Positions 52,043 through 61,267 of a stretch of DNA of 64,000 nucleotides are shown here, one piece after another (within the stretch, counting starts at the first letter, position 1; every line of letters starts with the position of its first letter). Position numbers and translations under genes: made by a program. The DNA is from Rhizobium hidalgonense (lineage in GTDB: Bacteria > Pseudomonadota > Alphaproteobacteria > Rhizobiales > Rhizobiaceae): NCBI RefSeq assembly GCF_002914525.1, contig NZ_LODW01000056.1, positions 1 through 64,000 of the forward strand, read 5' to 3'. Below the pieces are notes generated by a model. The model saw only the letters and a program-made list of their open reading frames with translations, was not told the origin of the DNA and ran no database searches.

Positions 52043-52972
52043 ATGAGCCCTATTGCCATCGAGGCTGAGAACTTGCCTCAAAGCAGATCGTTCATGCGCC
52101 GTTTCGCCGGGGCGCCGCTGCCCTGGATCATGCCGGTGATCATCGTCATCGGCATCTTCTACCTCTACCCCGTCATCGACGTCTTCCGTCTCTCCTTCAC
52201 CAATGCGACGCTGATCGGCGACAATCAGCAATATACGCTGGGCTCGATCGTCAATGCGCTCAGCTCGCCGCAATTGCCCGACATTCTCTGGGCGACCCTG
52301 ATCTTCGTCGGCGGCAGCGTCATCGGCCAGCAGATCCTCGGCCTTGCAGTCGCCGTCACGGTCATCCGCGGCGAAAAGCGCGGTCTGTTCGGCACCACGA
52401 TCCTCAGAACGACGGCGCTCGTCGCCTGGGTGGTGCCCGGCATTGCCGGCGGCATCATCTGGCAGATGCTGTTTTCCGAAGCACCTTACGGGGCGCTGAA
52501 CAGCATATTGAGGCTGATGCACATGCCGACCGTCGCCTGGCTTTCCGATCCGGCGATTGCGCCGTGGTCGACGCTGATCTCCAACATCTGGCGTGGCACG
52601 GCCTTTTCGATGGTGGTGATGTATGCGGCGCTGAAGTCGATCGATCCCTCGCTCTATGAAGCGGCCGAAGTCGACGGCGCCACGGCCTCGCAGCAGTTTT
52701 TCTTCGTGACGCTGCCGCAACTGCGCGCAGCCATCCTCGTCAACATGATCCTCATCACCATCCAGACGGTGAATACCTTCGATGCGATCATCACGCTGAC
52801 CGGCGGCGGTCCGGGGCGCGCCACCGAGGTGATCTCGCTCTACGTCTTCAACATCGTCTTCAGAAACTACGATCTTTCCGGCGGCAGCGTGCTTTCCGTG
52901 CTCATGCTGATCATCAGCCTCGGGCTTGCCGTCGTCTATGCGTCGTTCCTGCCGAAGGAGGAGGAGCAATGA
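52043..52972 (+). CDS. Sugar ABC transporter permease (MalF-type)
   Basis: This 309-aa protein has six membrane segments, beginning with ITPVIIVIGIFYLYPVIDVF-like sequence after a short N-terminus. The EAA loop for ATPase contact is SLYEAAEVDGATASQQFFFV. It pairs with the next permease (four-base overlap, ATGA). The operon order (binding protein, permease, permease) is that of CUT1 importers. Confidence 0.92.
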   Translation: MSPIAIEAENLPQSRSFMRRFAGAPLPWIMPVIIVIGIFYLYPVIDVFRLSFTNATLIGDNQQYTLGSIVNALSSPQLPDILWATLIFVGGSVIGQQILGLAVAVTVIRGEKRGLFGTTILRTTALVAWVVPGIAGGIIWQMLFSEAPYGALNSILRLMHMPTVAWLSDPAIAPWSTLISNIWRGTAFSMVVMYAALKSIDPSLYEAAEVDGATASQQFFFVTLPQLRAAILVNMILITIQTVNTFDAIITLTGGGPGRATEVISLYVFNIVFRNYDLSGGSVLSVLMLIISLGLAVVYASFLPKEEEQ

Positions 52973-53811
52973 GCGGGAGGACCGGAACGCGGCTCGGCGA
53001 TGCGCTCAGCTATCTCTTCATGCTGGCGATGTTCATCTTCTTCGCCGGCCCCCTCACCTATCTCCTGTCGATGGCGATGCGCGACAAGCGCGAAATCTAT
53101 CGGGGCGCGGCGCGCTATATTCCGCAAAACCCCACCATCGACAATTTCATCACCGTGCTCAACAACAGCTACTTTCCGATCTATCTCTGGAACGGCCTCA
53201 AGCTCGCGGCCCTGAGCGGGATCGGCGTGCTGATCGTTGCGTTGCCCGCGGCTTACGCTTTCTCCCGCTTCAACTTTCGCGGCAAGGGCCTGTCGATGAT
53301 GGGGCTCCTGCTTTTCCAGATGATCTCGCCGCTGGTCATCATGGTGCCGCTCTACCGCTATATGAACCAGCTCGGCCTGCTGGACACGCATTTTGCCGTC
53401 GTCATGGTCTATATCGCGCTCGGCGTTCCGCTGGCGACCTGGCTGCTGAAGAGCACGGTCGACGGCATCCCCCGCAGCCTCGACGAAGCCGCCATGATCG
53501 ACGGCTGCAACCGGTTTTCGGTCTTCTGGCGCATCGTCCTTCCCTTGTCGGCGCCGGGCATCGCCTCCGTCTTCATCATCACGGTGATTGCCGGCTGGTC
53601 GCAATTCCTTGTGCCTTTCCTGCTGCTCACCAAAAATGACCTGATGCCGATCGGCGTCGGAATCTTTAACTTCCGTGGCATGCAGACCGACTCGTCCATC
53701 CAGTTGCTTGCCGCCGCCTGCCTGATCTCGGTGGTTCCGGCAATCGTCGCCTTCCTCTCGCTGCAGAGACTGATCCTCGGCGCGATGACCAGCGGCGCGG
53801 TGAAAGGATGA
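52969..53811 (+). CDS. Sugar ABC transporter permease (MalG-type)
   Basis: This 280-aa protein has six membrane segments with the EAA motif SLDEAAMIDGCNRFSVFWRI followed by VLPLSAPGI. The second permease subunit of the CUT1 importer. Its start overlaps the previous gene by four bases. It ends shortly before the second ROK gene. Confidence 0.92.
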   Translation: MSGRTGTRLGDALSYLFMLAMFIFFAGPLTYLLSMAMRDKREIYRGAARYIPQNPTIDNFITVLNNSYFPIYLWNGLKLAALSGIGVLIVALPAAYAFSRFNFRGKGLSMMGLLLFQMISPLVIMVPLYRYMNQLGLLDTHFAVVMVYIALGVPLATWLLKSTVDGIPRSLDEAAMIDGCNRFSVFWRIVLPLSAPGIASVFIITVIAGWSQFLVPFLLLTKNDLMPIGVGIFNFRGMQTDSSIQLLAAACLISVVPAIVAFLSLQRLILGAMTSGAVKG

Positions 53812-53854
53812 GGGCCGGTTTCAGTCTCCCATGCGCGATGAAGGATGCGACCCC

Positions 53855-55093
53855 ATGAACCAGACGCTCGGCGCCAGGCCGTCACCCGATCTGACCGGCG
53901 CCAATGTCGAAGATGCAGGGGAGCATAACAGGGCCGTCGTCCTGCGCTGCATCCATCGCCAGGCGCCGATTTCGCGGGCCGAGATCGCCCGGCGGACGGG
54001 TTTTACCAAACCGGCGATCGCCCGCATCGTCGATCGGCTGCTGGATGAGGGGCTGATCATGGAAGCCCGCCGGCGACATGGGCTGAGAGGCCAGCCGGCA
54101 ATCGAACTCGAGATCAATCCGGATGCCTGTTTTGCGATCGGCATCAATATCGATCGCGACCACCTGACGATCCTGGCGGTCGACGCCGTCGGCAATGTCC
54201 GCGCCCGGGTGCATCATGAAAAGCGCTTCATCCTGCCCACGGAATTCCTGCAGCTGACATCAGATGCGATTTCGCATTTCCAGCGCAGCCGGCTGATCGA
54301 CGACGCGCGGCTCGCCGGCATCGGCCTGGCGATGCCGGATTGGCTTGGGGAGATTTCGCTGCTCGGCAAGCCCAAGGCCTATCAGGAATGGACTGAATTC
54401 GATGTGCGCGCGGCGCTGGAGAACCTGACGCAGCATCCTGTCTTCATCGAAAACGAAGCCAATGCCGCAGCCCTTGCCGAGCTCGACTACGGCCTCGGCG
54501 CGGAGAGCAGCAGCTTCTTCTATATCGCCGTCAATGCCTGCCCGGGCGGCGGCCTCGTGCTCGACGGCAACGGTCATCGCGGCGCCATGGGCCTCAGCGG
54601 CGAGATCGGCTGGCTTCCGATCGCCGACGGCGGCGACGGGAAAGCCCAGAAGGTCCAACTTCTTGGCGAAATCTTCTCGCTGTTTTCCCTTTATGATTTC
54701 CTGTCGCGGCAAGGCGTCGAGGTGAGTGTTCCCCACGATCTCCTGACGCTGGATACACATGGCAGGCGCTTGGTTTCGCAGTGGCTGAAGGAAATGAGCG
54801 CGCATCTGGCCGTCGCCGTCAAACATATCGGTATGATCGTCGATCCCGACGCCGTCCTCGTCGGCGGCCGGCTGCCGATCCGGATCGTCGACGAGTTGCT
54901 GCGTTATGTTCACGAGCACCTCGATGCCAACGACGTCACTCTTCCGTCGCTTCATCGCGCCTCGATCGGCGAGGATGCCTCGGCCATGGGGGCGGCGGCC
55001 ATGCCGATGGCGGCGGCCCTCATGCTCGCATCGGCGGATGTCGCCCAACGCACACGCTCGCCGCTCAAAAACATGGATCGCCTGAACAGTTGA
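53855..55093 (+). CDS. ROK-family regulator or kinase
   Basis: This 412-aa protein has an N-terminal helix-turn-helix (ISRAEIARRTGFTKPAIARI then VDRLLDEGLI) and a ROK domain (VFIENEANAAALAELDYGLG, GGGLVLDGNGHRGAMGLSGE). The start at 53855 has AAGGA nine bases upstream; 53831 is an alternative ATG. The zinc-binding Cys cluster of ROK kinases is not seen, so a regulatory role is favoured. It belongs to the sugar operon. Confidence 0.83.
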   Translation: MNQTLGARPSPDLTGANVEDAGEHNRAVVLRCIHRQAPISRAEIARRTGFTKPAIARIVDRLLDEGLIMEARRRHGLRGQPAIELEINPDACFAIGINIDRDHLTILAVDAVGNVRARVHHEKRFILPTEFLQLTSDAISHFQRSRLIDDARLAGIGLAMPDWLGEISLLGKPKAYQEWTEFDVRAALENLTQHPVFIENEANAAALAELDYGLGAESSSFFYIAVNACPGGGLVLDGNGHRGAMGLSGEIGWLPIADGGDGKAQKVQLLGEIFSLFSLYDFLSRQGVEVSVPHDLLTLDTHGRRLVSQWLKEMSAHLAVAVKHIGMIVDPDAVLVGGRLPIRIVDELLRYVHEHLDANDVTLPSLHRASIGEDASAMGAAAMPMAAALMLASADVAQRTRSPLKNMDRLNS

Positions 55094-55138
55094 AACGGCC
55101 GCAAGGCTCCCGGATTTCGATGAGGATCGGAGGATATG

Positions 55139-55993
55139 ATGAAGATCGGCTTCTACACCTCGACATTCAATGACCGTCCGCTGGAGGAGGTCGTGGATTT
55201 CGCCGCGTCGGCCGGGTTCGATGCGATCGAGATCGATGTCGGCGGCCATATCAAGACGCCCGACCGGGTGGAGGAGGCCATCTCGCTGGCCAGGAGCCGC
55301 GGTCTCTTCGTCTCCTCGATCACCTATTTCGGCAACCAGCTCGATGCCGACCGCGACAAGCGCCGGGAGCTTCGGGCAAAGACATCAGAATTCGCCAGAG
55401 CGATCGGCGCCGCCGGCGTCCCGATCTTCGTGATCTTCCCCGGTCGCGACGATACGGCAAGCGACGAGGCCAATTACGACGACTTCGCCGACTTCGCAAA
55501 CGGGCTGATCGCAGAGACGCAGGCAAGCGGCCTCACCTTCGCGATCGAGAACTGGCCAGGGCCGAAAGACAATTTCATCGGGACGACGCCGAAGGGATGG
55601 CAGGAGCTTTTCCGCCGGATCGAAGACCGCCGCTTCGGCCTGGAATTCGATCCCTCGCACCTCATCCGCATCGGCGTCGATCCCTATCGGGCGCTGGAGG
55701 CGGTCAAGGATCGCATCGCCATCCTCCACGCCAAGGACACGGCGATCGACGCCGAGGCCCTGCAGGCGATCGGCTATCACGGCAAGGGCTGGTGGCAATA
55801 CAAGCTGCCGGGGCTCGGCCTGCTCGACTGGCCGCGTTTCCTCAGGCAGGCACGCGGCCACGGTTTTGACGGCACGCTGTCGATCGAGCACGAGGATGCC
55901 GCCTATGGCTGGCCGGGCAAGGACCTGGCGGCGCGCAAGCAGGGCGAGCGCCTCGGCCTCGATTATCTCAAAAGCGTCTTGAACGGACTTTGA
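55139..55993 (+). CDS. Sugar phosphate isomerase/epimerase (TIM barrel)
   Basis: This 284-aa protein has the AP-endonuclease-2-like TIM barrel: KIGFYTSTFNDRPLEEVVDF, FAIENWPGPKDNFIGTTPKG with Glu, FGLEFDPSHLIRIGVDPYRA with Asp and His, ILHAKDTAIDAEALQ and the last Glu in SIEHEDAAYGWPG. These supply a metal site. The ATG at 55139 has GGAGG five bases upstream. It works with the dehydrogenase and importer on an unidentified sugar. Confidence 0.88.
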   Translation: MKIGFYTSTFNDRPLEEVVDFAASAGFDAIEIDVGGHIKTPDRVEEAISLARSRGLFVSSITYFGNQLDADRDKRRELRAKTSEFARAIGAAGVPIFVIFPGRDDTASDEANYDDFADFANGLIAETQASGLTFAIENWPGPKDNFIGTTPKGWQELFRRIEDRRFGLEFDPSHLIRIGVDPYRALEAVKDRIAILHAKDTAIDAEALQAIGYHGKGWWQYKLPGLGLLDWPRFLRQARGHGFDGTLSIEHEDAAYGWPGKDLAARKQGERLGLDYLKSVLNGL

Positions 55994-56015
55994 CGGCGAA
56001 TTCGGGAGGAGCTTC

Positions 56016-57077
56016 ATGGCCCATGTTTCGGTCAGCAATGCGCGCAAGGATTACGGCGCGTTCAAAGCCATCAAAGGCGTGTCGGTCGATATCGGCGACG
56101 GCGAATTCGTCGTACTGGTCGGCCCCTCGGGCTGCGGGAAGTCCACCTTACTCCGGATGATCGCCGGCCTGGAGGGCATCACCTCGGGGAAGATCCAGAT
56201 CGGCAAGCATATCGTCAACGAGCTTGCGCCCAAGGATCGCGACATCGCCATGGTGTTCCAGAACTATGCGCTCTATCCGCATATGACGGTCGCCAAGAAT
56301 ATGGGCTTTTCCCTGCGGCTGAAACGCATGCCGAAGACCGAAATCGATCAGCGGGTCGGTAATGCTGCCAAGATCCTCGGCCTTGAGACCCTTCTGGAAA
56401 GATATCCGAAGCAATTGTCGGGCGGCCAGAGGCAGCGCGTCGCCATGGGTCGGGCGATCGTGCGCGACCCGGCCGTCTTCCTGTTTGACGAACCCTTGTC
56501 GAACCTCGATGCCAAGCTCCGGGTGCAGATGCGCTCGGAGATCAAGGAGCTGCATCAACGGCTGCAGACGACGACCATCTATGTGACCCATGACCAGATC
56601 GAAGCCATGACCATGGCCGACAAGATCGTCGTCATGAAGGATGGCCTGATCGAACAGTCAGGCTCGCCGCTGGAGCTCTACGATCGGCCGAACAACCTGT
56701 TCGTTGCCGGCTTCATCGGCTCGCCGGCGATGAACTTCATCCGGGGCAACATGACCGAAGGCGGGTTCAAAACCGTCGACGGCCTGCTGTTGCCGAGTGA
56801 GCGCCGCCCGAGCAATGCCGTGACCTACGGCATTCGTCCCGAACATATAAGCCTCGATCCCAGTGGCATCGCGGTGACGACCGTCGTGGTGGAGCCGACC
56901 GGTTCGGAAACGCTCGTCATTGTCCGGCTGGGCACACAGACGCTCACCTGCGTCTTCCGGGAGCGGATCAGGGCCGCCCCCGGCGAGGTGCTGAAGATTG
57001 CGCCGATCCACGATACCGTCCACCTGTTCGGCGCCGACGAGCAGCGGATCACATCAGGCGAAACGCCTCTGAGCTAA
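56016..57077 (+). CDS. Sugar ABC transporter ATP-binding protein (MsmK/UgpC type)
   Basis: This 353-aa ATPase has Walker A GPSGCGKSTLL at about 37-47, Q-loop MVFQNYALYPHM, signature LSGGQRQRVAMGRAIVRDPA, Walker B FLFDEPLSNLDAKLR and H-loop VTHDQ. The C-terminal TOBE part ends GADEQRITSGETPLS. It is the last gene of the sugar operon and powers the permease pair. RBS GGGAGGAG precedes the ATG at 56016. Confidence 0.94.
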   Translation: MAHVSVSNARKDYGAFKAIKGVSVDIGDGEFVVLVGPSGCGKSTLLRMIAGLEGITSGKIQIGKHIVNELAPKDRDIAMVFQNYALYPHMTVAKNMGFSLRLKRMPKTEIDQRVGNAAKILGLETLLERYPKQLSGGQRQRVAMGRAIVRDPAVFLFDEPLSNLDAKLRVQMRSEIKELHQRLQTTTIYVTHDQIEAMTMADKIVVMKDGLIEQSGSPLELYDRPNNLFVAGFIGSPAMNFIRGNMTEGGFKTVDGLLLPSERRPSNAVTYGIRPEHISLDPSGIAVTTVVVEPTGSETLVIVRLGTQTLTCVFRERIRAAPGEVLKIAPIHDTVHLFGADEQRITSGETPLS

Positions 57078-57210
57078 GCCGGCCGATTGCCCCTCCCCTT
57101 CGGCCGGATGGCGGCCGGGGGCGCGTCTTCCGCGCCTCCGGCCCCGAAAGCCCCAGTCTTTTCCCGAAAATCATCTAGATCCAGCCAAGTGTTTGAACGA
57201 GGACCGAAAA

Positions 57211-57301
57211 GGTTAATATGCGTTAACCTTAAAATTCTTGGCCGACATCGGAGAATCGCGGATAACGGTTAGAAGGGGATTTGATCCCGAAAATCGTTAT
57301 C
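57211..57301 (+). promoter_or_regulatory. Operator region upstream of repA with nested palindromes
   Basis: GGTTAA/TTAACC (57211-57228) is followed by a nested pair: GATAACG (57261-57267) with CGTTATC (57295-57301), and inside it GGGAT (57276-57280) with ATCCC (57284-57288). TAATAT inside the first repeat may be the -10. In repABC plasmids RepA and RepB repress this promoter, so these are likely their sites. Confidence 0.55.
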
Positions 57302-57317
57302 TGAAAGATTGCTGCCG

Positions 57318-58526
57318 ATGAACGCTAATTTGGCCGCCTTGAACAAGGCGCCGTTGCATTTCGAGGATCAGATCCTCGAACAGGGCGACGTGATTTCAAA
57401 AAAGCTCCATCTGCTCAGCGTGCAGCGCTTTCCGCCCAACGCGAAGAAGACGCTGCGCAATTTCTCCCTGGCGGAGGTTGCCAACTATGTCGGCGCCTCG
57501 CAAAGCACGCTGAAGAAACTGCACCTCGAGGGGAAAGGCCCCTGCCCGCTGACATCGCCTTCCGGGCGCCGTTCCTACACCGCCGAGCAGATGCTGGAAT
57601 TGAGGCGACATCTGGATACGCACGGCCGCTCCGAGAGCCGCATGTACGTTCCCCATCGCCGCGGCCACGAGAAACTGCAGGTCCTGGCCGTCGTCAATTT
57701 CAAGGGCGGCTCGGGAAAGACGACGACGGCTGCCCATCTTGCCCAGCATCTTGCGCTGACCGGCCATCGCGTTCTGGCCGTCGATCTCGATCCGCAGGCA
57801 TCCCTATCCTCCCTGCACGGCTTCCAGCCGGAATTCGACCAGGTCCCGTCACTTTATGAAGCGATCCGCTACGACGGCGAGAAGAAGCCGCTCTCCGAGA
57901 TCATCCACAAGACGAACTTTCCCGGCCTCGATATCGTGCCGGCCAATCTCGACCTGCAGGAATACGAATATGATACGCCGCTTGCCATGGCCGACAAATC
58001 GACCAATGACGGCAAGACCTTCTTTACCCGCATCTCGCGGGCGCTCGCCGAGGTGGACGATCGCTACGATGTCGTCGTCATCGATTGCCCGCCGCAGCTC
58101 GGTTACCTCACGCTGACGGCGCTGACGGCAGCGACGAGCGTGCTGATCACCATCCATCCGCAGATGCTTGACGTCATGTCGATGGGTCAGTTCCTGCTCA
58201 TGCTCGGCGGCATCCTGAAACCGATCCGCGCGGCCGGCGCCGAAGTGAACCTCTCCTGGTATCGCTATCTCGTCACCCGCTACGAGCCGACCGATGTGCC
58301 GCAGGCGCAGATGGTCGGCTTCATGTCGACGATGTTCCACGAGTTCATGCTCAAGAACCAGATGGTCAAATCGACGGCGATTTCGGATGCCGGGATTACC
58401 AAGCAAACGCTTTATGAGGTCGAACGCGCCTCGCTTAATCGGGGAACCTACGACCGGGCGCTGGTGGCGATGGACGCCGTCAACGCAGAGATCGCAGAGC
58501 TTATTCATCAGGCATGGGGGCGGTGA
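57318..58526 (+). CDS. repA: RepA plasmid partition ATPase
   Basis: This 402-aa ParA-type ATPase has an N-terminal HTH (FSLAEVANYVGASQSTLKKL), Walker A KGGSGKTT at residues 129-136, Walker B-type YDVVVIDCPPQLGYLTL. RepA with RepB segregates the plasmid and represses repABC transcription. The start at 57318 (MNANLAALN) matches the family. A TTG at 57309 gives a longer frame. A parS-like palindrome overlaps its stop codon. Confidence 0.96.
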   Translation: MNANLAALNKAPLHFEDQILEQGDVISKKLHLLSVQRFPPNAKKTLRNFSLAEVANYVGASQSTLKKLHLEGKGPCPLTSPSGRRSYTAEQMLELRRHLDTHGRSESRMYVPHRRGHEKLQVLAVVNFKGGSGKTTTAAHLAQHLALTGHRVLAVDLDPQASLSSLHGFQPEFDQVPSLYEAIRYDGEKKPLSEIIHKTNFPGLDIVPANLDLQEYEYDTPLAMADKSTNDGKTFFTRISRALAEVDDRYDVVVIDCPPQLGYLTLTALTAATSVLITIHPQMLDVMSMGQFLLMLGGILKPIRAAGAEVNLSWYRYLVTRYEPTDVPQAQMVGFMSTMFHEFMLKNQMVKSTAISDAGITKQTLYEVERASLNRGTYDRALVAMDAVNAEIAELIHQAWGR

Positions 58527-58546
58527 ATTTGTCGGCTGACAAATTC
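58525..58546. promoter_or_regulatory. parS: parS-like palindrome overlapping the repA stop codon
   Basis: GAATTTGTC and GACAAATTC (58525-58533 and 58538-58546) enclose GGCT. The centre TTTGTCGGCTGACAAA fits the rhizobial repABC parS consensus GTTNNCNGCNGNNAAC at all but the first and last bases, which change symmetrically. The location between repA and repB is one of the known parS positions. It should be the RepB binding site. Confidence 0.65.
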
Positions 58547-58595
58547 GCCTTTTCCATAAACCAAATCAATGGAATGACCGACATCGGAGGAAGCG

Positions 58596-59564
58596 ATGGC
58601 ACGAAAGAATCTCCTTGAAGGGCTGGCGAATATGCCTGACGAGAATGCAGGCGCGCCGAACTATCCGATGCGCGGGGCAGGCCGCTCGCTCGTCCGTTCG
58701 CTGGATGAGCTCGCCAAGCAGGCCGAGAAATTCCTGGAGGGCGAGGCGGTGGTCGACCTCGATCCCGATGTCGTCGAGGCTTCTTTCGTCAAGGACCGGC
58801 TGACGGAGGATGACGAAGAATTCAGTGCCTTGGTCGAAGCGATCCGCGCGCGCGGGCAGGATACGCCCATTCTGGTGCGCCCTCACGCCAGGATCGATGG
58901 CCACTATCAGGTCGTCTTCGGTCACCGGCGGCTGCGCGCGGCCCGCGAACTCGGCCGCAATGTCAGAGCCGTCGTCAAGGCAGTCGACGACCGCACCCAT
59001 GTCATCGCCCAGGGCCAGGAGAATTCGGCCCGGGCCGACCTCACCTTCATCGAGCGGGCACTCTTCGCCAGGCGGCTGGAAGAACTCGGCTACGACAGGG
59101 ACGTCATCTCGACCGCCCTTGCCGCCAATGCGGCGTCGATCTCGAAGATGATTTCGGTCATGGATCGGATTTCGCCGGAGATCGTTCAGGCGATCGGCCC
59201 CGCACCCGGCATCGGCCGCGAACGCTGGGTGGCGCTTTCGCTGCTCGCCGGCAAGGCGTCCAACGCGGCAGATATCGCCAAGGTCATGGAAGAGGGCAAC
59301 TTTCCCCGCCTGCCTTCCGACAAGCGTTTCGACGTGCTCTACACGGCACTGAACAAAAGCGCCCGGCCGGTGAAAAAGACGCAGGCCGCGGCGGGGAAGA
59401 TCAAATGGCAGCCGCAGGACAAGGCCGTCCAGGCGGAAATGAAGAATGACGGCAAGGCGTTCTCGCTCTCGATGAAGGCGAGGAATGCCGGCCGCTTCGG
59501 GGAATTTCTCTCCAGCAGGCTGGATGCGCTCTATGAGCAATTCCTCGCCGAGGAGAGCAAATAA
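58596..59564 (+). CDS. repB: RepB partition protein
   Basis: This 322-aa ParB-type protein has the N-terminal ParB/Srx domain (VVFGHRRLRAARELGRNVRA, GQENSARADLTFIERALFAR), then an HTH (TALAANAASISKMISVMDRI). RepB binds parS and bridges the plasmid to RepA. The start at 58596 has GGAGGAAGC upstream. It lies 69 bases downstream of repA, with the parS-like site in the gap. Confidence 0.95.
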   Translation: MARKNLLEGLANMPDENAGAPNYPMRGAGRSLVRSLDELAKQAEKFLEGEAVVDLDPDVVEASFVKDRLTEDDEEFSALVEAIRARGQDTPILVRPHARIDGHYQVVFGHRRLRAARELGRNVRAVVKAVDDRTHVIAQGQENSARADLTFIERALFARRLEELGYDRDVISTALAANAASISKMISVMDRISPEIVQAIGPAPGIGRERWVALSLLAGKASNAADIAKVMEEGNFPRLPSDKRFDVLYTALNKSARPVKKTQAAAGKIKWQPQDKAVQAEMKNDGKAFSLSMKARNAGRFGEFLSSRLDALYEQFLAEESK

Positions 59565-59579
59565 GGAGACTGAAACCGC

Positions 59580-59638
59580 AAAAGAAAAAGGCCCCCAAAC
59601 GACCTGAGTCGTGGAAGCCCTTCTCCTATCCTTAAGCA
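59580..59638 (-). ncRNA. Antisense ctRNA (incompatibility RNA) of repABC
   Basis: On the minus strand TTGACT (59673-59668) and GATTCT (59650-59645) are 17 bases apart and would start an RNA near 59638. The RNA would end in a stem-loop (GGGCTTCC...CGAC/GTCG...GGGGGCC) followed by TTTTTCTTTT near 59580, an intrinsic terminator. The predicted length of about 59 bases agrees with the known repABC ctRNA, which represses repC. Confidence 0.8.
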
Positions 59639-59785
59639 AGACAGAGAATCGCATTTTCACGAATCCCAGTCAAGAGTCTTACCGCGCTGCGCGTCTTTTC
59701 AGACGCGCAAAAGACGCTGTGACACTTGTCAACCTCGCATCGTTTCGGTGACCGGATTTCTTTTGCCTGATGAAAGGTGAAGGAA

Positions 59786-61126
59786 ATGGAGAGTGAATTT
59801 GTAACGACGCCCTTTGGGCGGCGGCCGATGTCGCTTGCCATGCTGCTGAGACAGCGGCGAGGCGAGGCGATGGAGGCTGGGACGAGGCGCAACAAGTGGA
59901 AGCTGTTCCGATCGGTCTGCGAGGCCCGGGCGGAACTCGACGTGACTGACAGAGCGCTGATGGTGCTCGATGCGCTGCTGAGTTTTTATCCCGAGGATGA
60001 ACTCTCCAGCGAAAGGGGGCTGGTGGTCTTTCCCTCGAACGTGCAACTTTGCCTCAGGGCGCGCGGCATGGCCGCCGCGACGCTGCGCCGGCACCTGGCG
60101 GTCCTCGTCGAGGCCGGCCTCATCTCCCGCAAGGACAGCCCGAACGGCAAGCGCTATGTCCGCCGAGGCAGGGAAGGCGAGATCGGCGAGGCCTATGGCT
60201 TCAGCCTGGCGCCGCTGCTTGCCCGTGCTACAGAGATCGAAGCGATCGCCGCACGCATCGCCGACGACCGGCAATTGTTGCGGGGGATGAAGGAGCGGCT
60301 GACCATCTGCCGGCGTGACATCGCCAAGCTCATCTGCGCAGCCGTTGAGGAGGCGATCCCCGGCGACTGGGCCCGTCTCTCTTCGACATTTCACGCGCTG
60401 CTGCAGTCCATTCCGAGAGCGGCAACCCTCGAAAGCCTGTCACCGATCCTCGAAGAACTTGAGACGATCCGCCTCGGCGTCATCAACACCTTGGAATCGC
60501 CAGAGAAACATCGGATAGCGAGCACCAATGAATCCCAGATTGAGCGCCACATACAGAATTCTAATCCCGAATCCATATCTGAATCTGAACCGGGCTTGGA
60601 AACGGTGCAGGAGGCGAACCGGGATCTTGAGCCGAGTTCAAGGTTGGATAGGCGGGAACCCGGAGTGGCCGGGAACGGATCGCGGACCACTGCCGGGACA
60701 AATGCCGGGGAATTGAAATCCTTCCCGCTCGGCATGGTCGTCCAAGCCTGTCCTGACATCGTCGACTACGGGCCAGGCGGCAGGATCGCCAGTTGGCGGG
60801 ATCTGATGACGGCGGCGGCCGTCGTTCACTCGATGCTGGGCGCCAGCGCCTCGGCCTACGAGGAGGCGGCCTGCGTGATGGGACCGCAGAACGCCGCCGT
60901 CGTCATGGCCTGTATTCTGCAAAGGGGAGGGTGCATAAACTCCGCCGGCGGTTATCTCAGGGATCTCACGCGACGCGCCAAACGCGGCGAATTCGCGCTC
61001 GGCCCAATGTTGATGGCGCTGTTACGGACAAAGGACCGCTTTGAAGTTGGGCTTGAAGAGGGTTGCCGGAAGGTCAACTTCGGGACAGAGCCTGGAGCGC
61101 CTGCTCGGCAAAACGGGGTGAGGTGA
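59786..61126 (+). CDS. repC: RepC replication initiator
   Basis: This 446-aa RepC starts MESEFVTTPFGRRPMSLAML and continues with RNKWKLFRSVCEARAELDVT, the family's N-terminal winged-helix region. The C-terminal domain begins near PLGMVVQACPDIVDYGPGGR. RepC starts replication at an origin within its own gene. The ATG at 59786 has AAAGG eight bases upstream; an in-frame GTG at 59777 is less likely. Expression is limited by the ctRNA in the repB-repC gap. Confidence 0.95.
   Translation: MESEFVTTPFGRRPMSLAMLLRQRRGEAMEAGTRRNKWKLFRSVCEARAELDVTDRALMVLDALLSFYPEDELSSERGLVVFPSNVQLCLRARGMAAATLRRHLAVLVEAGLISRKDSPNGKRYVRRGREGEIGEAYGFSLAPLLARATEIEAIAARIADDRQLLRGMKERLTICRRDIAKLICAAVEEAIPGDWARLSSTFHALLQSIPRAATLESLSPILEELETIRLGVINTLESPEKHRIASTNESQIERHIQNSNPESISESEPGLETVQEANRDLEPSSRLDRREPGVAGNGSRTTAGTNAGELKSFPLGMVVQACPDIVDYGPGGRIASWRDLMTAAAVVHSMLGASASAYEEAACVMGPQNAAVVMACILQRGGCINSAGGYLRDLTRRAKRGEFALGPMLMALLRTKDRFEVGLEEGCRKVNFGTEPGAPARQNGVR
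60490..60600 (+). other. oriV: Likely oriV region inside repC (AT-rich)
   Basis: This part of repC is clearly less GC-rich than its surroundings (for example ATACAGAATTCTAATCCCGA) and encodes a poorly conserved linker of RepC. In repABC plasmids the origin lies in such an AT-rich segment in the middle of repC. Exact borders are not visible. Confidence 0.5.
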
Positions 61127-61167
61127 GCGCGAGTCTTCCGATCGATGGTTATGAGCTCGGAAAGCCT

Positions 61168-61187
61168 CGCTACCCCCGAACGTAGCG
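61168..61187 (+). terminator. Possible terminator hairpin after repC
   Basis: CGCTAC (61168-61173) and GTAGCG (61182-61187) form a 6-bp stem with an 8-base loop, 41 bases after the repC stop. The following TCTCTC is only a weak T-run, so termination is uncertain. Confidence 0.35.
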
Positions 61188-61267
61188 TCTCTCAAGGTCC
61201 CGCGATCGCATTCGATCTCGAATCCTTCGTTCAAGCCGCGTCGCGATAGCTTCGCGTGTGATATTCA

